Translations under genes and position numbers: made by a program
Shown here: one piece after another, positions 1 to 12,214 of the stretch
How the letters are laid out: every line of letters starts with the position of its first letter
Position numbering within the stretch: position 1 is the first letter of the stretch
Assembly: GCF_000003815.2 (NCBI RefSeq)
Contig: NC_049981.1
Coordinates: forward strand, 17,059,781 to 17,123,780
Length of the DNA: 64,000 bases
DNA from: Branchiostoma floridae
Taxonomy: Eukaryota > Chordata > Leptocardii > Amphioxiformes > Branchiostomatidae
Direction: 5' to 3'
The notes under the pieces: generated by a model
What the model was told of the DNA's origin: nothing
Databases searched by the model: none
Seen by the model: only the letters and a program-made list of their open reading frames with translations

Positions 1-1235
1 CGTCCTCCATCGATCGATGAGCTACGGCCGATCTCGCTGACTCCCATACTTGCAAAGGTTGCTGAGGCAATCATATCACCCTGGCTATATTCTGACATCA
101 GACATAACATAGACCCAAATCAGTACGGCTGTCTATCTGGCCACTCAACAACCCACTGTCTAGTGGACATCATAAACCAACTTGCCGAAACATCCGACCA
201 AAGGGGTACAATAACTAGCCTAGTGACAACTGACTTTGCTAAAGCCTTTGACCGCGTGGACCACCTTCTCGCTGTCAGAAGTCTACTTGACCTTGGTGTC
301 AGACCTTCCGTTGCCCGTTGGGTTTGCTCCTTCCTTACTGCCCGGGAGCAAAGGGTAGTTTACAAAGGCACACATTCAGCTTGGATAACAACCACATGTG
401 GCCTCCCACAGGGCACAGTTCTAGGCCCTCTGTTATTCCTAGCACTTATTAATAGTGCAAGTCAAGGTGCATCTTCAAAACATTGGAAATTCGTTGACGA
501 TCTGCACCTTGCGGAAAGTCGTAGCATCCAAACGGTTTCACAATCCAGTCAGACCTTAATGATCTGCACAACTGGTCAGTGTCGCGTAATATGAAACTGC
601 ACCCCAAGAAGTGCAAAGTGATGCACATATTCTTCACAAGAGTCCCCCCNNNNNNNNNNNNNNNNNNNNNNNNNNNNNNNNNNNNNNNNNNNNNNNNNNN
701 NNNNNNNNNNNNNNNNNNNNNNNNNNNNNNNNNNNNNNNNNNNNNNNNNNNNNNNNNNNNNNNNNNNNNNNNNNNNNNNNNNNNNNNNNNNNNNNNNNNN
801 NNNNNNNNNNNNNNNNNNNNNNNNNNNNNNNNNNNNNNNNNNNNNNNNNNNNNNNNNNNNNNNNNNNNNNNNNNNNNNNNNNNNNNNNNNNNNNNNNNNN
901 NNNNNNNNNNNNNNNNNNNNNNNNNNNNNNNNNNNNNNNNNNNNNNNNNNNNNNNNNNNNNNNNNNNNNNNNNNNNNNNNNNNNNNNNNNNNNNNNNNNN
1001 NNNNNTGAACTTTCCCACACTCGATAGTCGGCGCGAAGACTTATGTTACAGATTAGCCAAACAGTTACTACTGTCAGAAAAGTTTAGAAACTGGCTACCA
1101 CAGTACCGTAGTGAGGTTAGTGGCAGGAGAACTAGGTCCTCACAGCTCTTAGACACTATTTATGCCCGAACAGACAGATATAAAAAAAGCCCTATTCCCT
1201 ACATGGTCCATCTGCTTAACAGTGTTAAAACGTAA
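1..1235 (+). pseudogene. LINE reverse transcriptase ORF2, partial and frameshifted
   Basis: RNA-directed DNA polymerase that would copy the element's own RNA at a nicked target. Visible in frame 1: the LRPISLTPILAKV stretch near the start, motif A TDFAKAFDRVDH (codons from about 229), motif B GLPQGTVLGP (from about 400) and motif C FVDD (490-501), where many relatives have YADD or FADD. After motif C the downstream DLNDLHNWS...MKLHPKKCKVM motif continues in frame 3, so a frameshift lies between about 502 and 552. Frame 1 stops at 592-594. Past the N gap (650-1005), frame 3 gives a C-terminal tail with RREDLCYRLAKQ, WLPQYR and RTDRYKKSPIPYMVHLLN, ending at 1235. The N-terminus is cut by the window edge. 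No ATG start is visible. Confidence 0.88.
650..1005. other. assembly gap (356 N)
   Basis: Run of N inside the LINE coding region. The thumb and connection part of the RT is hidden here, so more breaks could exist. Confidence 1.
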
Positions 1236-1702
1236 TGTCATCACAGGTGAAATCCACTGAACGGACACTATCGTAATGTGGCAGTTGCTTAACGTCAACT
1301 TAAGTTTTAAAACCTTGTATGTCATTTTCTTGTTGTAATTCTCTGCGCAGTTGTTACAGCTTTAAGGAATCTTAAATGTCAACATGATGAATATGTATTT
1401 TAGTGTTATCCACGGAATGTAGTGATTTCAGATAATACGTTATAGAGAAGCGGTTATAGCTTTTTATCAATATCTGTAGTGACTATGCAATTTAAATGAA
1501 TCCGTTTAGAAATAAGATACCGTTTTTAGATAATTTATCAAGTATTTAATAGTTAAAAATGTCTGGAACATGTTAATGAAAACTTTTAGTGTTAAAGCTA
1601 CTATCTGTTTGCATCGGCGCAATTCAGTCTGTCGCACATGTACAGTTCTGCGAAGCCGTTGTTTTCCAATGTACAAAGTTATTGTTTGTCAATAAACCAG
1701 TC

Positions 1703-1723
1703 ATTATTATTATTATCATTATT
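1703..1723 (+). repeat. (ATT)n 3' tail of the LINE
   Basis: ATT/TTA repeats with one CAT interruption, seven bases after an AATAAA. A short microsatellite tail instead of poly(A) is common in CR1/L2-like LINEs and marks the likely 3' end of the element. Confidence 0.7.
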
Positions 1724-4253
1724 CCTCAGGGCAATTCCAACTAGTTCTAACATAGCACTGCATTGTACCGGTAGGTGTCGCTGCTTTCAGATGCGATCCC
1801 AAACATAGATAGATAGCACTGCTATGAAGTTTCCATCATTAAATCATATTGACTACACAATTTAAGACTGTGTACAGATGATTTTCCATGTATCGTCCTC
1901 TAAGAGTCTATACACAATCTGATAACTTTGTCCAGTCCAGGTACACAGAAAAATATATGATTATTTCAAGACAGTATTGTGGCTAACCATTTGGGTCATG
2001 AATATAACATGAAAATTGTCAGATCTATAAAGTAATACATTTTTAACCACTCAAGACAGTTGAATTGACCCTTAGTTTAATGGGAAACTCTGTCTCCATC
2101 AAAAACATACATGTGGTGCCAGTAATACAAACCTGCTCAACACCTCCCGAGTGGTTCTTTTAACACCACTTCAACTTACATTTCAGCTCGCGCTAATGGG
2201 GGAAGCTAAAAATAGCTGGCCCTTTTACTAGCACTTCTGGGAGAGTTCCCAACCAACAGGCATCTTACAATCCACTTACTAAAAAGCTTTAGCAGGTGGG
2301 TTGGGCACCTGGTACTTGGCTATTGTTTCAACCTACTGTACTTCCATCCTAAATACTTTAAACTAAAAGACTAGAGAACTTTGTAGCCCAATTTGTTTTT
2401 AATTCATACTTCTGTTGCACAAATACTTATTTCACTGAAACAAAAAGACTCTGTGCAAGTCTATATATACAGAATTGTTAATCTTAAAACATTTGCAGTA
2501 TTTCTATAACCTTTCTACAGTGGCACATCAAATATGTGCTAATCTCTTCTACAGGTCTGACTGCAAACTTAAAGCATAGTAAAAGCCTCCTGACTTCCAG
2601 ACATTAAGCTAATTCCTGCAAAACAGGACTGAATTTATAATATCATTGAAAGTTTGTGATCTTCAGGCTTCTTACTGGGAAGTTTTGTATCCAAATATTT
2701 TCCTCTTCCATTCCCTAAATTAATACTGTGACATAAGATTATGCTCACAACAAGTTTCATTTACCAGGCGAAGGCATGAGAAAACATGTGGGTTTACTTC
2801 TAAATATTCTCCTTTTTTCAATAAGGCAGCTTTAATGATGGAGTATAGTACTATCCAACAGGAGGTCTACACAGTCAAAACTGTAGCTGTACGAAGCTTA
2901 AGTGACCACTTTTACATTTTGGTCATTTTGTATATAACGGTAAGGACTACCAGGCCAATGTCATCACTTTTGGTGGTCCCTTTGATAATTGTTCTCCTTG
3001 CAATTGATACAGGCATTAAAAATCCTGTCTATTGTGACCAGCTGTCCACATATACCAGATTTATATCAGTACCCTAAGTGGTCTTTTTTTTAGAGTTTGG
3101 CTGTACACAAAATATTCCCCTGGTCCCATAAAGTAAGCTAACCGCAAGCAACAATGGAGTATTGAGTCAGGATATTTATTGAGCACTTACTTCTATCTAG
3201 GCAATGCACTTCAAGGTCTTGTTCTAAAAATGTTCAGAGATAGATTCCTCCATTTTATTACCCAATATATCAGCACATATGGGCAAAAAGTTCACAACAC
3301 AACGTACAGTCTATGTATGAAGAATAGACAGCAGAATCTCAGCTTACAAATGTGATACTATGTTACTCTGGAGATAAACAACATCAAGCTGTCAAGTTCT
3401 GTTGTAATTGCTCCTTGGCACGCTCATATTCTGTCTTATCTGTTTGTTTTATAGCGCTACCTGCTGCTTATCATTTGACATAAACATGAATAAGGCACTC
3501 CTGGGAGGCGGTTATGGTATCATGGTGTTGATAGCACCAATGTATTGCCCATGAGTTATGTAGAGGTACCCATTATGTAATTCTTATGACCACTGAAACC
3601 CTGAGGGAGTAAGAAAAATAGTTTTATTGACCTGTCTTGATTAACTTTCTTGTCTTTCTTCACTTTGAAGAATTGTTTATGGGACCTTCCTTAAGTGTGC
3701 ATTATCGTTTTTTTTTAAAACATTTTGTTATTTTTGTCAAGACCAGCTTAAAAGGAATGCATACAAGAGACAGTGAATCTGAAGTTTGTCTTTGATATCT
3801 GAAATATTTTCTTACTTTTATTTGGATTTTGAATTATTTCATAGACTGAAACTTTTTCTATAACGTGAGTATAAAAAACAATCAATAAGAAAGACTGTAG
3901 GGGTCTAGTATCTAATAATTTTTTTATGTCATTCTCTTCTTATTTTTTTTAAATTTCATTCAACAAACATACTATTTTCCTAAACTGTTGTAACCCCCCA
4001 AATTCACTTTTATTCAGTTTTATTCCCCAGTACATTTTCTGACCTGTCCATTCAACAATAAGTACATCAGCCTCTGGTGCTGAAAACTTTACACAAGTTT
4101 GGCTGAAAACCCTAATATAATTGAGAAATGCCTGCACAACACCCTTGGGTTAACACTAAAAATATATACAGCCACCTGGGAAATATCTTCAGTTGAATAT
4201 TAAAGCCCAGAAAGCTATCTATCTGATTTGTGATAGAAGATTGAGGATGGCAT
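1724..4253. other. non-coding host DNA, no gene seen
   Basis: AT-rich sequence with only short ORFs lacking recognisable domains (for example 80 codons at 2835-3077). A small hairpin (CAGGTG...CACCTG, 2293-2311) and a T-rich stretch near 3700-3960 are the only local structures noted. Confidence 0.6.
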
Positions 4254-4308
4254 AACGTAATTACGTTCAAGTTTGCGAGACACAAATTTATGCTAATGAG
4301 GCTATTAG
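4254..4308. promoter_or_regulatory. candidate homeodomain/POU motif cluster, copy A
   Basis: A perfect 14-bp palindrome AACGTAATTACGTT (4254-4267) carries back-to-back TAAT/ATTA cores. Nineteen bases later, 4286-4308 holds a POU-octamer-like TATGCTAAT followed by GAGGCTATTAG. The second block recurs with one mismatch at 6021-6043 and more weakly at 5003-5022. ACAAAGG, a Sox-like site, follows directly at 4312-4318. The regulatory role is inferred from the motifs and their recurrence only. Confidence 0.35.
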
Positions 4309-4478
4309 GAAACAAAGGGATTGAATATGCTGGTTCAAGTGCAGGTTTAAACCAGAAGGTCATATCTGTGGCATAAGCTTTCACGGAAAATGAAATATTT
4401 CCCTAATTTGATTGCGGTATTGGGTTAACTCAGAAACAACATATCAAATGGCATATCTTGATTTGATTGATTTTAATA

Positions 4479-4617
4479 NNNNNNNNNNNNNNNNNNNNNN
4501 NNNNNNNNNNNNNNNNNNNNNNNNNNNNNNNNNNNNNNNNNNNNNNNNNNNNNNNNNNNNNNNNNNNNNNNNNNNNNNNNNNNNNNNNNNNNNNNNNNNN
4601 NNNNNNNNNNNNNNNNN
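4479..4617. other. assembly gap (139 N)
   Basis: Run of N in AT-rich non-coding DNA. Confidence 1.
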
Positions 4618-5002
4618 ACCTAGTCATATGCTTTGACAACGTCAGAATGTAATGGCCAACTTCACGTTGCATCGTTAAAATCTTCTCAACAATGTAGACT
4701 GATTGCAATTGTAATTGAGCCTGCATTGCATATCATAAACGCTGTTGTAATCAATGGTCATACCCATAACACATATGTGTCACACTAAATAGATGCCTCA
4801 AAAATAGTCTATGTTACCAGGAAAGATTAAAGTCTGTATTTTTATGACAGTGTCTACCGACTTGATTGGTTGCAGACTAGATCCATCAAATAATATTGAC
4901 ATAAAGGACCTAGTCTAGCCATTGATCATGTACAGATTCTCCCCAAATGAACTTAATGATGCCGCAATTGATGCAGGGCCAATTCCAGGTTTTCATCATT
5001 TA

Positions 5003-5022
5003 TATGCAAACGAAGCAATTAA
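5003..5022. promoter_or_regulatory. weak copy B of the POU-like motif block
   Basis: TATGCAAACGAAGCAATTAA matches the blocks at 4289-4308 and 6024-6043 at 15 of 20 positions against copy C, including the ATGCAAA octamer half and the terminal ATTA. It is much weaker than the A/C pair and could be chance. Confidence 0.25.
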
Positions 5023-5914
5023 CAAGCAGGAAATTAAACTTTGGAGCCAAATTGACAGGGAATAATTAGTGAAGAATTATGATAAGAAGGTTGTTATTGT
5101 AAAAATGAATATCTGATGAGGTACAGTTTAAAGTTGAAGACCTATGCCAGTATCAGACTGTGAGTTATTGAGTCATGGACTAGGAATGATAGGAGTAAAG
5201 GAGTAGCATGGAATACTGATGACAGTTTCATAATCAGCTGTCCTTTTGAATCTTACCACCAAAAATAGCAAATAAAGACTATGGGACATACGAAATGCGG
5301 AGGGCTGGAAGGTCTGGGTGCATATGCAAGTTTGTGCTCCCCCAAATTGTGGCTTTGCACCTTATTTCTGATTGTAGTGCATATGGATATTTGAGCAGGT
5401 TGATATATACATACTTTGGTACTGTAATCGTATATATACATGTACAGCATATTCTTGAAATCCAAATGTTAAGCAATAAGAAAACTTTGTTGTACTTTTT
5501 TGGAAGTACACCTATTCACAAAAATTAATGTTGCACCCTGTATGCCAGTATGTTGGAGATATGCTATGTTCTGCATGTCCTTACATTGCCAGCTATGAGA
5601 GGACAATGCCAAGTAAACAAAGGTGCACACTTTAAATAGTATAATCAAATTAAGTTTGTCAAAAAGGCTCTTAAATAAGAACACAAGTTAAGTTTTTGAA
5701 CAATTACTGCCATCCAAAAAAATCATTGAATTAGGTGTTTCTATCATTAGAAACCATGCTGAAATTGCAGTTACATGACATGATAGTAGGGTAATACCCA
5801 CCATAGATCACAACCTAACAGCTAGTAAAGAACATGTCATAACTCATACGCCAAAACTCTGGAATAGCTCGCCAGAAAACACAAGCAGGAAGTTTTGCAA
5901 TTCAATTCCAATTT

Positions 5915-6180
5915 TGCGGCACGACGCAATAAACGCTGCATGAAATCTATGCACGCGCAGCTGTCGGGGAACATTTAATGGAACGACAGGTCAGAATGTG
6001 TCATGGTCACTGTCAATAATATTTATGCAAATGAGGCTATTAGTATTCAGGAGTGCAGTCGGGGGACGGAGTGAATGATCATCCAAACGACGCTAACTGG
6101 GACCAGCGACAGCTGATCAGAGCGGTCCTAAAACATGGAATTAAACTCTCGGCAGGTGGTTTTTATGGTGGAATTCAGAT
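5915..6180. promoter_or_regulatory. candidate regulatory element with a perfect octamer (copy C)
   Basis: A CpG-containing block in AT-rich DNA. It carries ATGCAAAT (perfect POU octamer) inside 6021-6043, preceded by a forkhead-like GTCAATAATATT and followed by GAGGCTATTAG. Both flanks (5920-5990 and 6060-6150) are richer in CpG and unique-looking. A 65-codon ORF (6053-6250) overlaps it but starts outside any recognisable domain. Role inferred. Confidence 0.3.
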
Positions 6181-6250
6181 GACAGAAAATTATGTACTGA
6201 CCCTGTATCTTCAAGTCAAACATGATAGATATGCTTGTAAGAAAGACTAA

Positions 6251-8644
6251 GGAACAGGTGTCCCGGGAATCATGTCTACAATTTTTCTTAACTCTCGACA
6301 GCAGAACTTGTAAAACTTTGCTAACATCATGTTAGGTGGTAGGGGGAAGGATTTTTATGTCTGTGCCACAAGATTTATTTAAAAAGTAGTCTAAAAATGA
6401 GATATTATAAAAAAAAAAATTATAAATATACAAATGAGAAATAAGGTGTTTTCTGTAAGTCATCTCAGACAACAAATTGAGATATTCTTGCCTTGATTAT
6501 CTGTTAATTCTCCAGCAAACTATTTTTATTGAGTGTTCCCACCCAAGATTATCAAGAAGATTACAATGATTCAATACAATTTTGATTTAGGTAGTAAATA
6601 GTGGTACCTACAGACAAATTGTTCAGAATACTGTGACATTAAACAAGCACAGCTTATATTATTCATCTTTATGGACAGAATTATACTTCTACCTTATTCC
6701 TTCAAACAATGAACAGTTAAAGAAAGACATAATAAATAACAGTACAAATTTCAGCACCAAGGACAACAAACACTATTTAAACCTTCAGCACTGAAGGGCT
6801 GCAGCACATTACAAGATTTTGACCTACTGTATAAGAAAAATTAGAGTGCCTATTATCAAGCCACCCCTAGAGTGTCTCAAAGATATCTGTGCAATGTTAC
6901 AGTGCTTTCCTCTTACAATCCTACTGTTGCAGAAGAACAGTTTTAATAACACATCACAACAAGACAGATTAGTCCCCAGATGTCTTCTGGCCAGGCATCA
7001 AAAACGACCCTATTTTTAAAGCCGTACTACCTTTTCTTGATATCAGGTGGCCTGTTAGTGGCAGCGTTCCAGAAAGAAGGTACCGAAAACCCACGACAGG
7101 AAGAGTGATCAGACTCCAGATGTTACCCTATGTGCTAAGACTAAGACAAATGTTTATAAAGCAAGGGTAATGATTAAGGGCTACTCCAAGACAAACAAGC
7201 TGCCGGAGAGATGGTAAGATGGCAAAAAAATAACAACAACATCAATATTAAGAGCACAAGTATTATATATACAACAAATACTAAAATAGGCTGCTTCATT
7301 GGATCTTTTTTATCCAAATACTGCTGCATCCTCCCTGCAGGGAAATACATTGAAATCTATCAGTTTTTGGATAAGTTTATTCATAATGTACATTGTAAGT
7401 TCTGTTCTAAATGGGATAATATTTAAGTTAAGACCATAATGTACAGTTTTAAAGGTTTGTGAAGCATATCCATCATTAGAACATTGACAGCTCCAGTTAG
7501 ACAATACGGCCTCTTGTCTGAACACTACGAGAGTGGTATCTCCCCAACAGCAATCATTCAGTCTATTGATGGACAGGTGGGGAATTCTCCTGAAGCATCT
7601 AGAGGGCATCCCGCTATTAAACGATCATTTTGGGCCCTTGCCCCTGAGCCTTCCTGCCACTGATCAACAATAACTTACATTGTCTGAAGGGGTCCGATGA
7701 GGGTAGTGGCTTACCCACATTGTATTGAATATAACATTGAAAGGCAAATCAATGTCGCAAACACACAAACGCCAGATGAGGCGAGAAAAGTAGTTCACCC
7801 TGCTTTTGTTCTTTGAAGCAGTGTCAAAACCAGTCAAGCCCTCAGTGTGTATGAATCAAACTTTGGATGAAAACTGAAGTCTGCATATGACTTGTTTATA
7901 GCCAAGGTAAAGTTGATGTCTCCTTTAGATACAATTTGATATATGCTAAAGTTTGATTTTCAAATTATGAAAATGAATCCTTGTACATGCTATCTTCTTT
8001 ATTAGAAATAGTTATGACATCACTATTGGGGCTGCTACTTTCAGTACAACAGTACTGTTATAGAATGTTCTCAACCATAAAAAGTATGCTCTGAGGGTTT
8101 GAAAGAGATTCTTTCAGCAACTTTTCCCCAGAATAGTCATTAGTTTCAGCAATAATGCATCAAATAATCCCCCAATTTCCATAGAATCCCCATTTGAAAT
8201 GAAAAAAAAAACACCAAAAGGGAACAATTTGGGATATCTCTTGATCAGAATGAGATGCTACATTTCCCTCCTACACCCAGTGGACGGCTATCACAATGAA
8301 GATGTAGTGCAAGGATGATAGGTATGTCGATACCTGCTATATAACCCCGATCCTGGAGTGATGGATAGCAATCAATACAGCTAATGGAGGGAAGATGTAT
8401 TCACCTGTGTATTTAGGAGGATCAGCCGCCGCTCCTACAATTTAAGACCAATATTTCCTTTGAAGATTTAACATAGGTCTGAGGTGAATATCAAGCCACC
8501 CACAAAACCTTAGGGCTGGTCCGGAAATGTTGGTGGAAGAGGAAACTTTTTTCTTTCATCCTTTGATGTAAAAAGGCTTTTAGGTTCAAGACTCCAATAT
8601 TTGGAACAATAGCAGTTATGCAAAAATGCTCTAGTTTTGTGGGG
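6251..8644. other. non-coding host DNA, no gene seen
   Basis: AT-rich with poly(A) runs near 6410. It holds one minus-strand copy of a dispersed short motif (6749-6765). The 7550-7720 stretch has somewhat higher GC and unique-looking sequence. ORFs here are under 100 codons with no recognisable domain. Confidence 0.55.
6749..6765 (-). repeat. dispersed GGTGCTGAA motif copy
   Basis: The minus strand reads TGTCCTTGGTGCTGAAA, the same core as the copies at 38927 and 56254 and related to those at 19180, 21324, 23797 and 30559. Confidence 0.4.
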
Positions 8645-8885
8645 TTAACACTGAATGGTGCAATGGCCAGTGGTTAGAGTGTATGCTTTGCAGTTGGTAT
8701 GTTATTAGTGAGATCCCGAGCATGTGATACCAAAAACTTTGAAAATGGACATGTGGCTTTCCCTGCTTAGCACTTAGCATTTGGAAAAGAGTATGGAAGT
8801 TGAAGCCAAATGTCACTACCGGTGGACCAGCCTCTTGCTGTTTGCATAAAGGAGTACAGCCCAGTGCCACACAATGCACATTTGG
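8645..8885 (+). mobile_element. tRNA-derived SINE
   Basis: The head resembles a tRNA A box (GGCCAGTGGTTAGAGTG). About 35 bases later comes a decayed B box (GAGATCCCGAG for GGTTCGAATCC). The body follows with ACTTTGAAAATGGACATGTGG and then GCTTAGCACTTAGCATTTGG. The 36590-36760 copy shares the ACTTTGGA..ATGG, GCTTTCTCTGCT and AGAGTATG body motifs. An 82-codon minus-strand ORF covering it is a by-product of the repeat. Confidence 0.7.
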
Positions 8886-10047
8886 TGTGATAAGGACTTA
8901 AAATTTCTTATAACTCTTACCAAAATATATTTTCTTTGTCCAACAACTCTTCATCTCCAAATGTCCCAGATTTTCTGAACTACCCTTTTGCAATATTCAT
9001 TAGTTCCAAGTTTTAGGATTCACCCGAGAAATGACTACAGGGCCAAAGTCCTCAATACTGCACTTTCAAGCATCTCCCATGGTGAAAATAATCAATGGAA
9101 AGAACAGGAACTCCCTACCCACTGTCATATAGCGAACTTGTCATGCTAGTATCTCACCTAATTTTCCTGTCAAGAGACCATGAGGGCTGGCTCAGACCAT
9201 AGTTTGAACTTTCGGAGTCACCATGCCTCGACCTTTACCAAATTGATAGGAGATTCTGCGAGATGAATTGTCAAGATTCTGCGAGATGAATTGTCAATAT
9301 GAAGGTAGAAGTATTTTCTCGTGGGGCATAGTTGCCAATATGGCAGGAAGATGTATGTTGTGTTTACTGGGAGAGGGGGCGTCCTAAGGGGTGGTCGGGC
9401 CAGGCCATGGCATTTACGTAGATAGGAGGTGTTGGCCAGAGGGACATTCTGACCATGAAGAACACAACATTCATTCATCACACATTTAGCAAAAAAGATT
9501 TGTTTCATTTAGGGAAATGAAAGTACTAGAATAATGGGGGCAAGCTTAAAACAGTTTATACCTACTTGGAAAATTAAAACTTGTTTCAATTAAAATATTG
9601 CTCTCTGCATGTCTGATGTAGGAGAGTCATGAAATAAAGACAGGTTCATTTCCAAGCATACATGTTACAGTGGCAGATTTTGAGCTAAAGTACAAAACAG
9701 AAAGTGTTTACAAAATTCCTGACTGTGGTGTAGAAAATCCATCACAAAAGATTTTAGGGACCTTTTTTGGACAATATACTAATCATTACCAGGTATTTTG
9801 ATGTCCTACAATCAAGCAAACTAAACTATAGGTATAATTTGATTTAAGATTTCAGCCAAATGAACTTCAGTTAGAAAATTCTCTGCTACATTTACCACTC
9901 TTCACCCCAACTATCCACTATTCCTCTCTGGTTTACAGCAGCAATCCATCAACATCCCAGCCAAAAATCCTTTTATTAACACATTAAATACCATTGAACA
10001 ACCGTAAAACCCATTTAGCACCGAGAAACATGCAAAATTGGCATTTC
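8886..10047. other. non-coding host DNA, no gene seen
   Basis: Apart from the 23-bp duplication nothing stands out. A 96-codon minus-strand ORF (9218-9508) crosses the duplication and shows no domain. Confidence 0.5.
9251..9296. repeat. 23-bp tandem duplication
   Basis: AGATTCTGCGAGATGAATTG plus TCA occurs twice head-to-tail (9251-9273 and 9274-9296), identical, so recent. Confidence 0.9.
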
Positions 10048-10099
10048 TCACAAATTTCCAATGCAAAGGCGATTTTTATTGGCTGACCTCTTGGCCTTC

Positions 10100-10400
10100 C
10101 AGTAGAGTAGGGGGGAACTAGACTGTGTCCGGGATAAAGTGACCGCCACGAGCCTTCTAAAAATATTGCGGATCAGCAATTTATAGGGTTTGACTATAAT
10201 TTGCATTGAAACAGATATAGAGTATGGCCTCACAAAAAGACATAATTCAAGCGAAAAGTCAATTTTACGATAAGACCTTGGTGACCCGGGTATGCAAATG
10301 GGGCCACGACACAAACCCAAGGGATTTATGTGAAATTCTATTCTAATCCCCTTATTTAAAATGATTGTTAATTCGATACCCAATATAGGAGGCAATACAA
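10100..10400 (-). repeat. dispersed repeat, copy 1 (CATTTGCATA...GGTCACC family)
   Basis: The minus strand contains CATTTGCATACCCGGGTCAC, then CAAGGTC and AAAATTGAC. A second, diverged copy with the same order of blocks lies at about 11080-11175. The 115-codon minus ORF here (10048-10395) shares a few residues with the 64-codon minus ORF at 10992-11186 only because both sit in the repeat. Class unknown. The block is longer than the part matched in copy 2. Confidence 0.5.
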
Positions 10401-10951
10401 TAAGTACCTAGTGACCAGCTAAGAAATAGATTTCAATTGTACCTATCTTAGAAAGAAATAGATTTTGGTTGTAATACACATGGGCCAGACAGTTAGGGAT
10501 GTTGCAATGGACTTTGTAACCCAAAAGTGGGCACGATATTGTAATGAGCTGTTATGAACAACAAATGACAACAAAATGGGAGGAACATTGATAGCAAGCA
10601 TCATTTGCACTTTTCAATGTAGCAATAGCCTTGCAATATGTTTTTAACAAAAATGCATTATCGCGATAATGACTGGTCTATCTACTTGCACGAAAAATGT
10701 CAAGTCATCTTTCATTTTTCCCGAAATTGCTCAACAGCGAACTTTGTTCTATTTTGCAAAAAGGTTCCAAAAAGTAAAGATACATTAATCTAGAATAGGC
10801 CAAATAGTGGCAACAGGCAATAGGCTAGCATTTGGAAAGATCCCACAGTAATAATCAGTACCAACCCAAGTGTTTCAGCATTATTTGAAGCTATGATTTC
10901 TCATCTTGTATTCCACTGACCCATTGGGACATGGTTCAGTTCCAGAACAAA

Positions 10952-10995
10952 TTGGCCCTCAACTGAATGTCGCACAGTTTTCAATTGAGGGCTAA
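10952..10995. repeat. 16-bp inverted repeat (small hairpin)
   Basis: TTGGCCCTCAACTGAA (10952-10967) and TTCAATTGAGGGCTAA (10980-10995) are inverted copies with two mismatches and a 12-base loop. It sits next to the second copy of the repeat above and may be part of that element's terminus. Confidence 0.6.
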
Positions 10996-11079
10996 TCACA
11001 GAACGCAAAACTTTTTATCACCAGGATACGGTCCTCTATTGAGACCAAATCAAGCCAAAATCTATAAAAATTGTATTTT

Positions 11080-11175
11080 GCACACACTACTGATGCATGA
11101 TCAATTTTGTGGACTGACCTGGGTGACCTCAATATGCAAATGAGATGACAGAGAAAGCTCCCAGGATCAGCAGAC
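11080..11175 (-). repeat. dispersed repeat, copy 2
   Basis: The minus strand reads CATTTGCATA, then GGTCACCCAGGTC and AAAATTGATC, aligning with copy 1 at roughly 70 percent over about 55 bases by eye. Confidence 0.45.
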
Positions 11176-12214
11176 ATCAATGACATGGTCTGGTCTCACC
11201 GCTGACTTGGCAGTTTGGTCAGACACGATTCAGTGAAAAAAAGGCTCCTTTTTTGTATCATTCATTAGACAGAAAACAAAAATGACCAGACAATAGACTC
11301 AAGTTGTACAACTTATATCATTGCCACCACTTACGCAGAATGAAAAAATAAACATACTGCATAATGCAATGTGATTCAAGTCTACATGTGTATGATGATC
11401 ATATCAATATATCATACACATAATATAGTGACAGTATTCACCCGAGGGACTGTCCTATCAATATTTGGTCATTCCAGCCATACCATCATAAAATTCTGAA
11501 ACGCAATGAAAACTCTCAAATACTACAGAGAAGTTTGATGCAGACTACAATCTTGGCTTAAAGGGTTAAGAAATAGGAAAATTTCTATTTCCTCTAGCTT
11601 CTGTCTATCTTTAAAAGCAAATTTCAAATTTATCATTCTTTACACTGAAAATAGGATTCCCAGTATGATATCAACAGGAAGACCCTAGATTTTTTATTAG
11701 ATGTTTTATTCTAATTTCATACATTTTCTCTTAGCCTATTTATAGAGCTATTCTGAATGCTATTATCTATAAGATTCAGCTATCAATTTCTTTCCTTTCA
11801 GTGGAAAGTCCAGTGACAGTATCATTTCCTTCGGTGGTGAAAAATGGAACAGCTTAAAGCAAAATCCATTTGTACTAATAGTGCCATCCTTCAGATCTTC
11901 TCATATAAAACTGTCAGCAAACTGCAATCCATCTACAAATGACTTCTTCAGTCTCGGAATTATACTTTTCTAACCATGGATCAGCATCAGTGTTTCATGA
12001 ATTATCTACCTTAATATGACTCAATGTATGAGAATTACACTTCAAGTTTTTTAAACTTATTATCTTATGCAGGATACCATGGGAGAATTATTGTTACTTT
12101 TAATTTATGATATTGAAAACTAACAAGCATTCAAAGTATAAGACGTTTGCAATTGAATAGAAATATGATGTCTGACTGTAGAAAATCATTGTTAACTGTT
12201 AACGGTATCTGTGG

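Larger units (their letters stand above)
1..1723 (+). mobile_element. LINE (non-LTR retrotransposon), 3' portion, cut by the window edge
   Basis: Reading frame 1 is open from base 1 and encodes the fingers and palm of a LINE-type reverse transcriptase. After a 356-base N gap comes a C-terminal tail typical of CR1/L2/Jockey-group LINEs, then a stop at 1233-1235, a 3'UTR of about 460 bp, an AATAAA at 1691-1696 and a short ATT-rich tail. The 5' end (endonuclease, ORF1) lies outside the window or is missing. The frameshift in the RT marks this copy as dead. The exact clade cannot be settled from this fragment. It reads left to right and has no visible relation to the LTR element at the other end. 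Confidence 0.9.

Noticed and set aside
449-1027. Several ORFs on both strands running through the first N gap
   Set aside because: Continuity through N is meaningless. Only the frame-3 segments on both sides match the LINE reverse transcriptase.
10048-10395. 115-codon minus ORF similar to one at 10992-11186
   Set aside because: The similarity follows from the shared dispersed repeat. The two do not form a protein family with conserved codons across their lengths.
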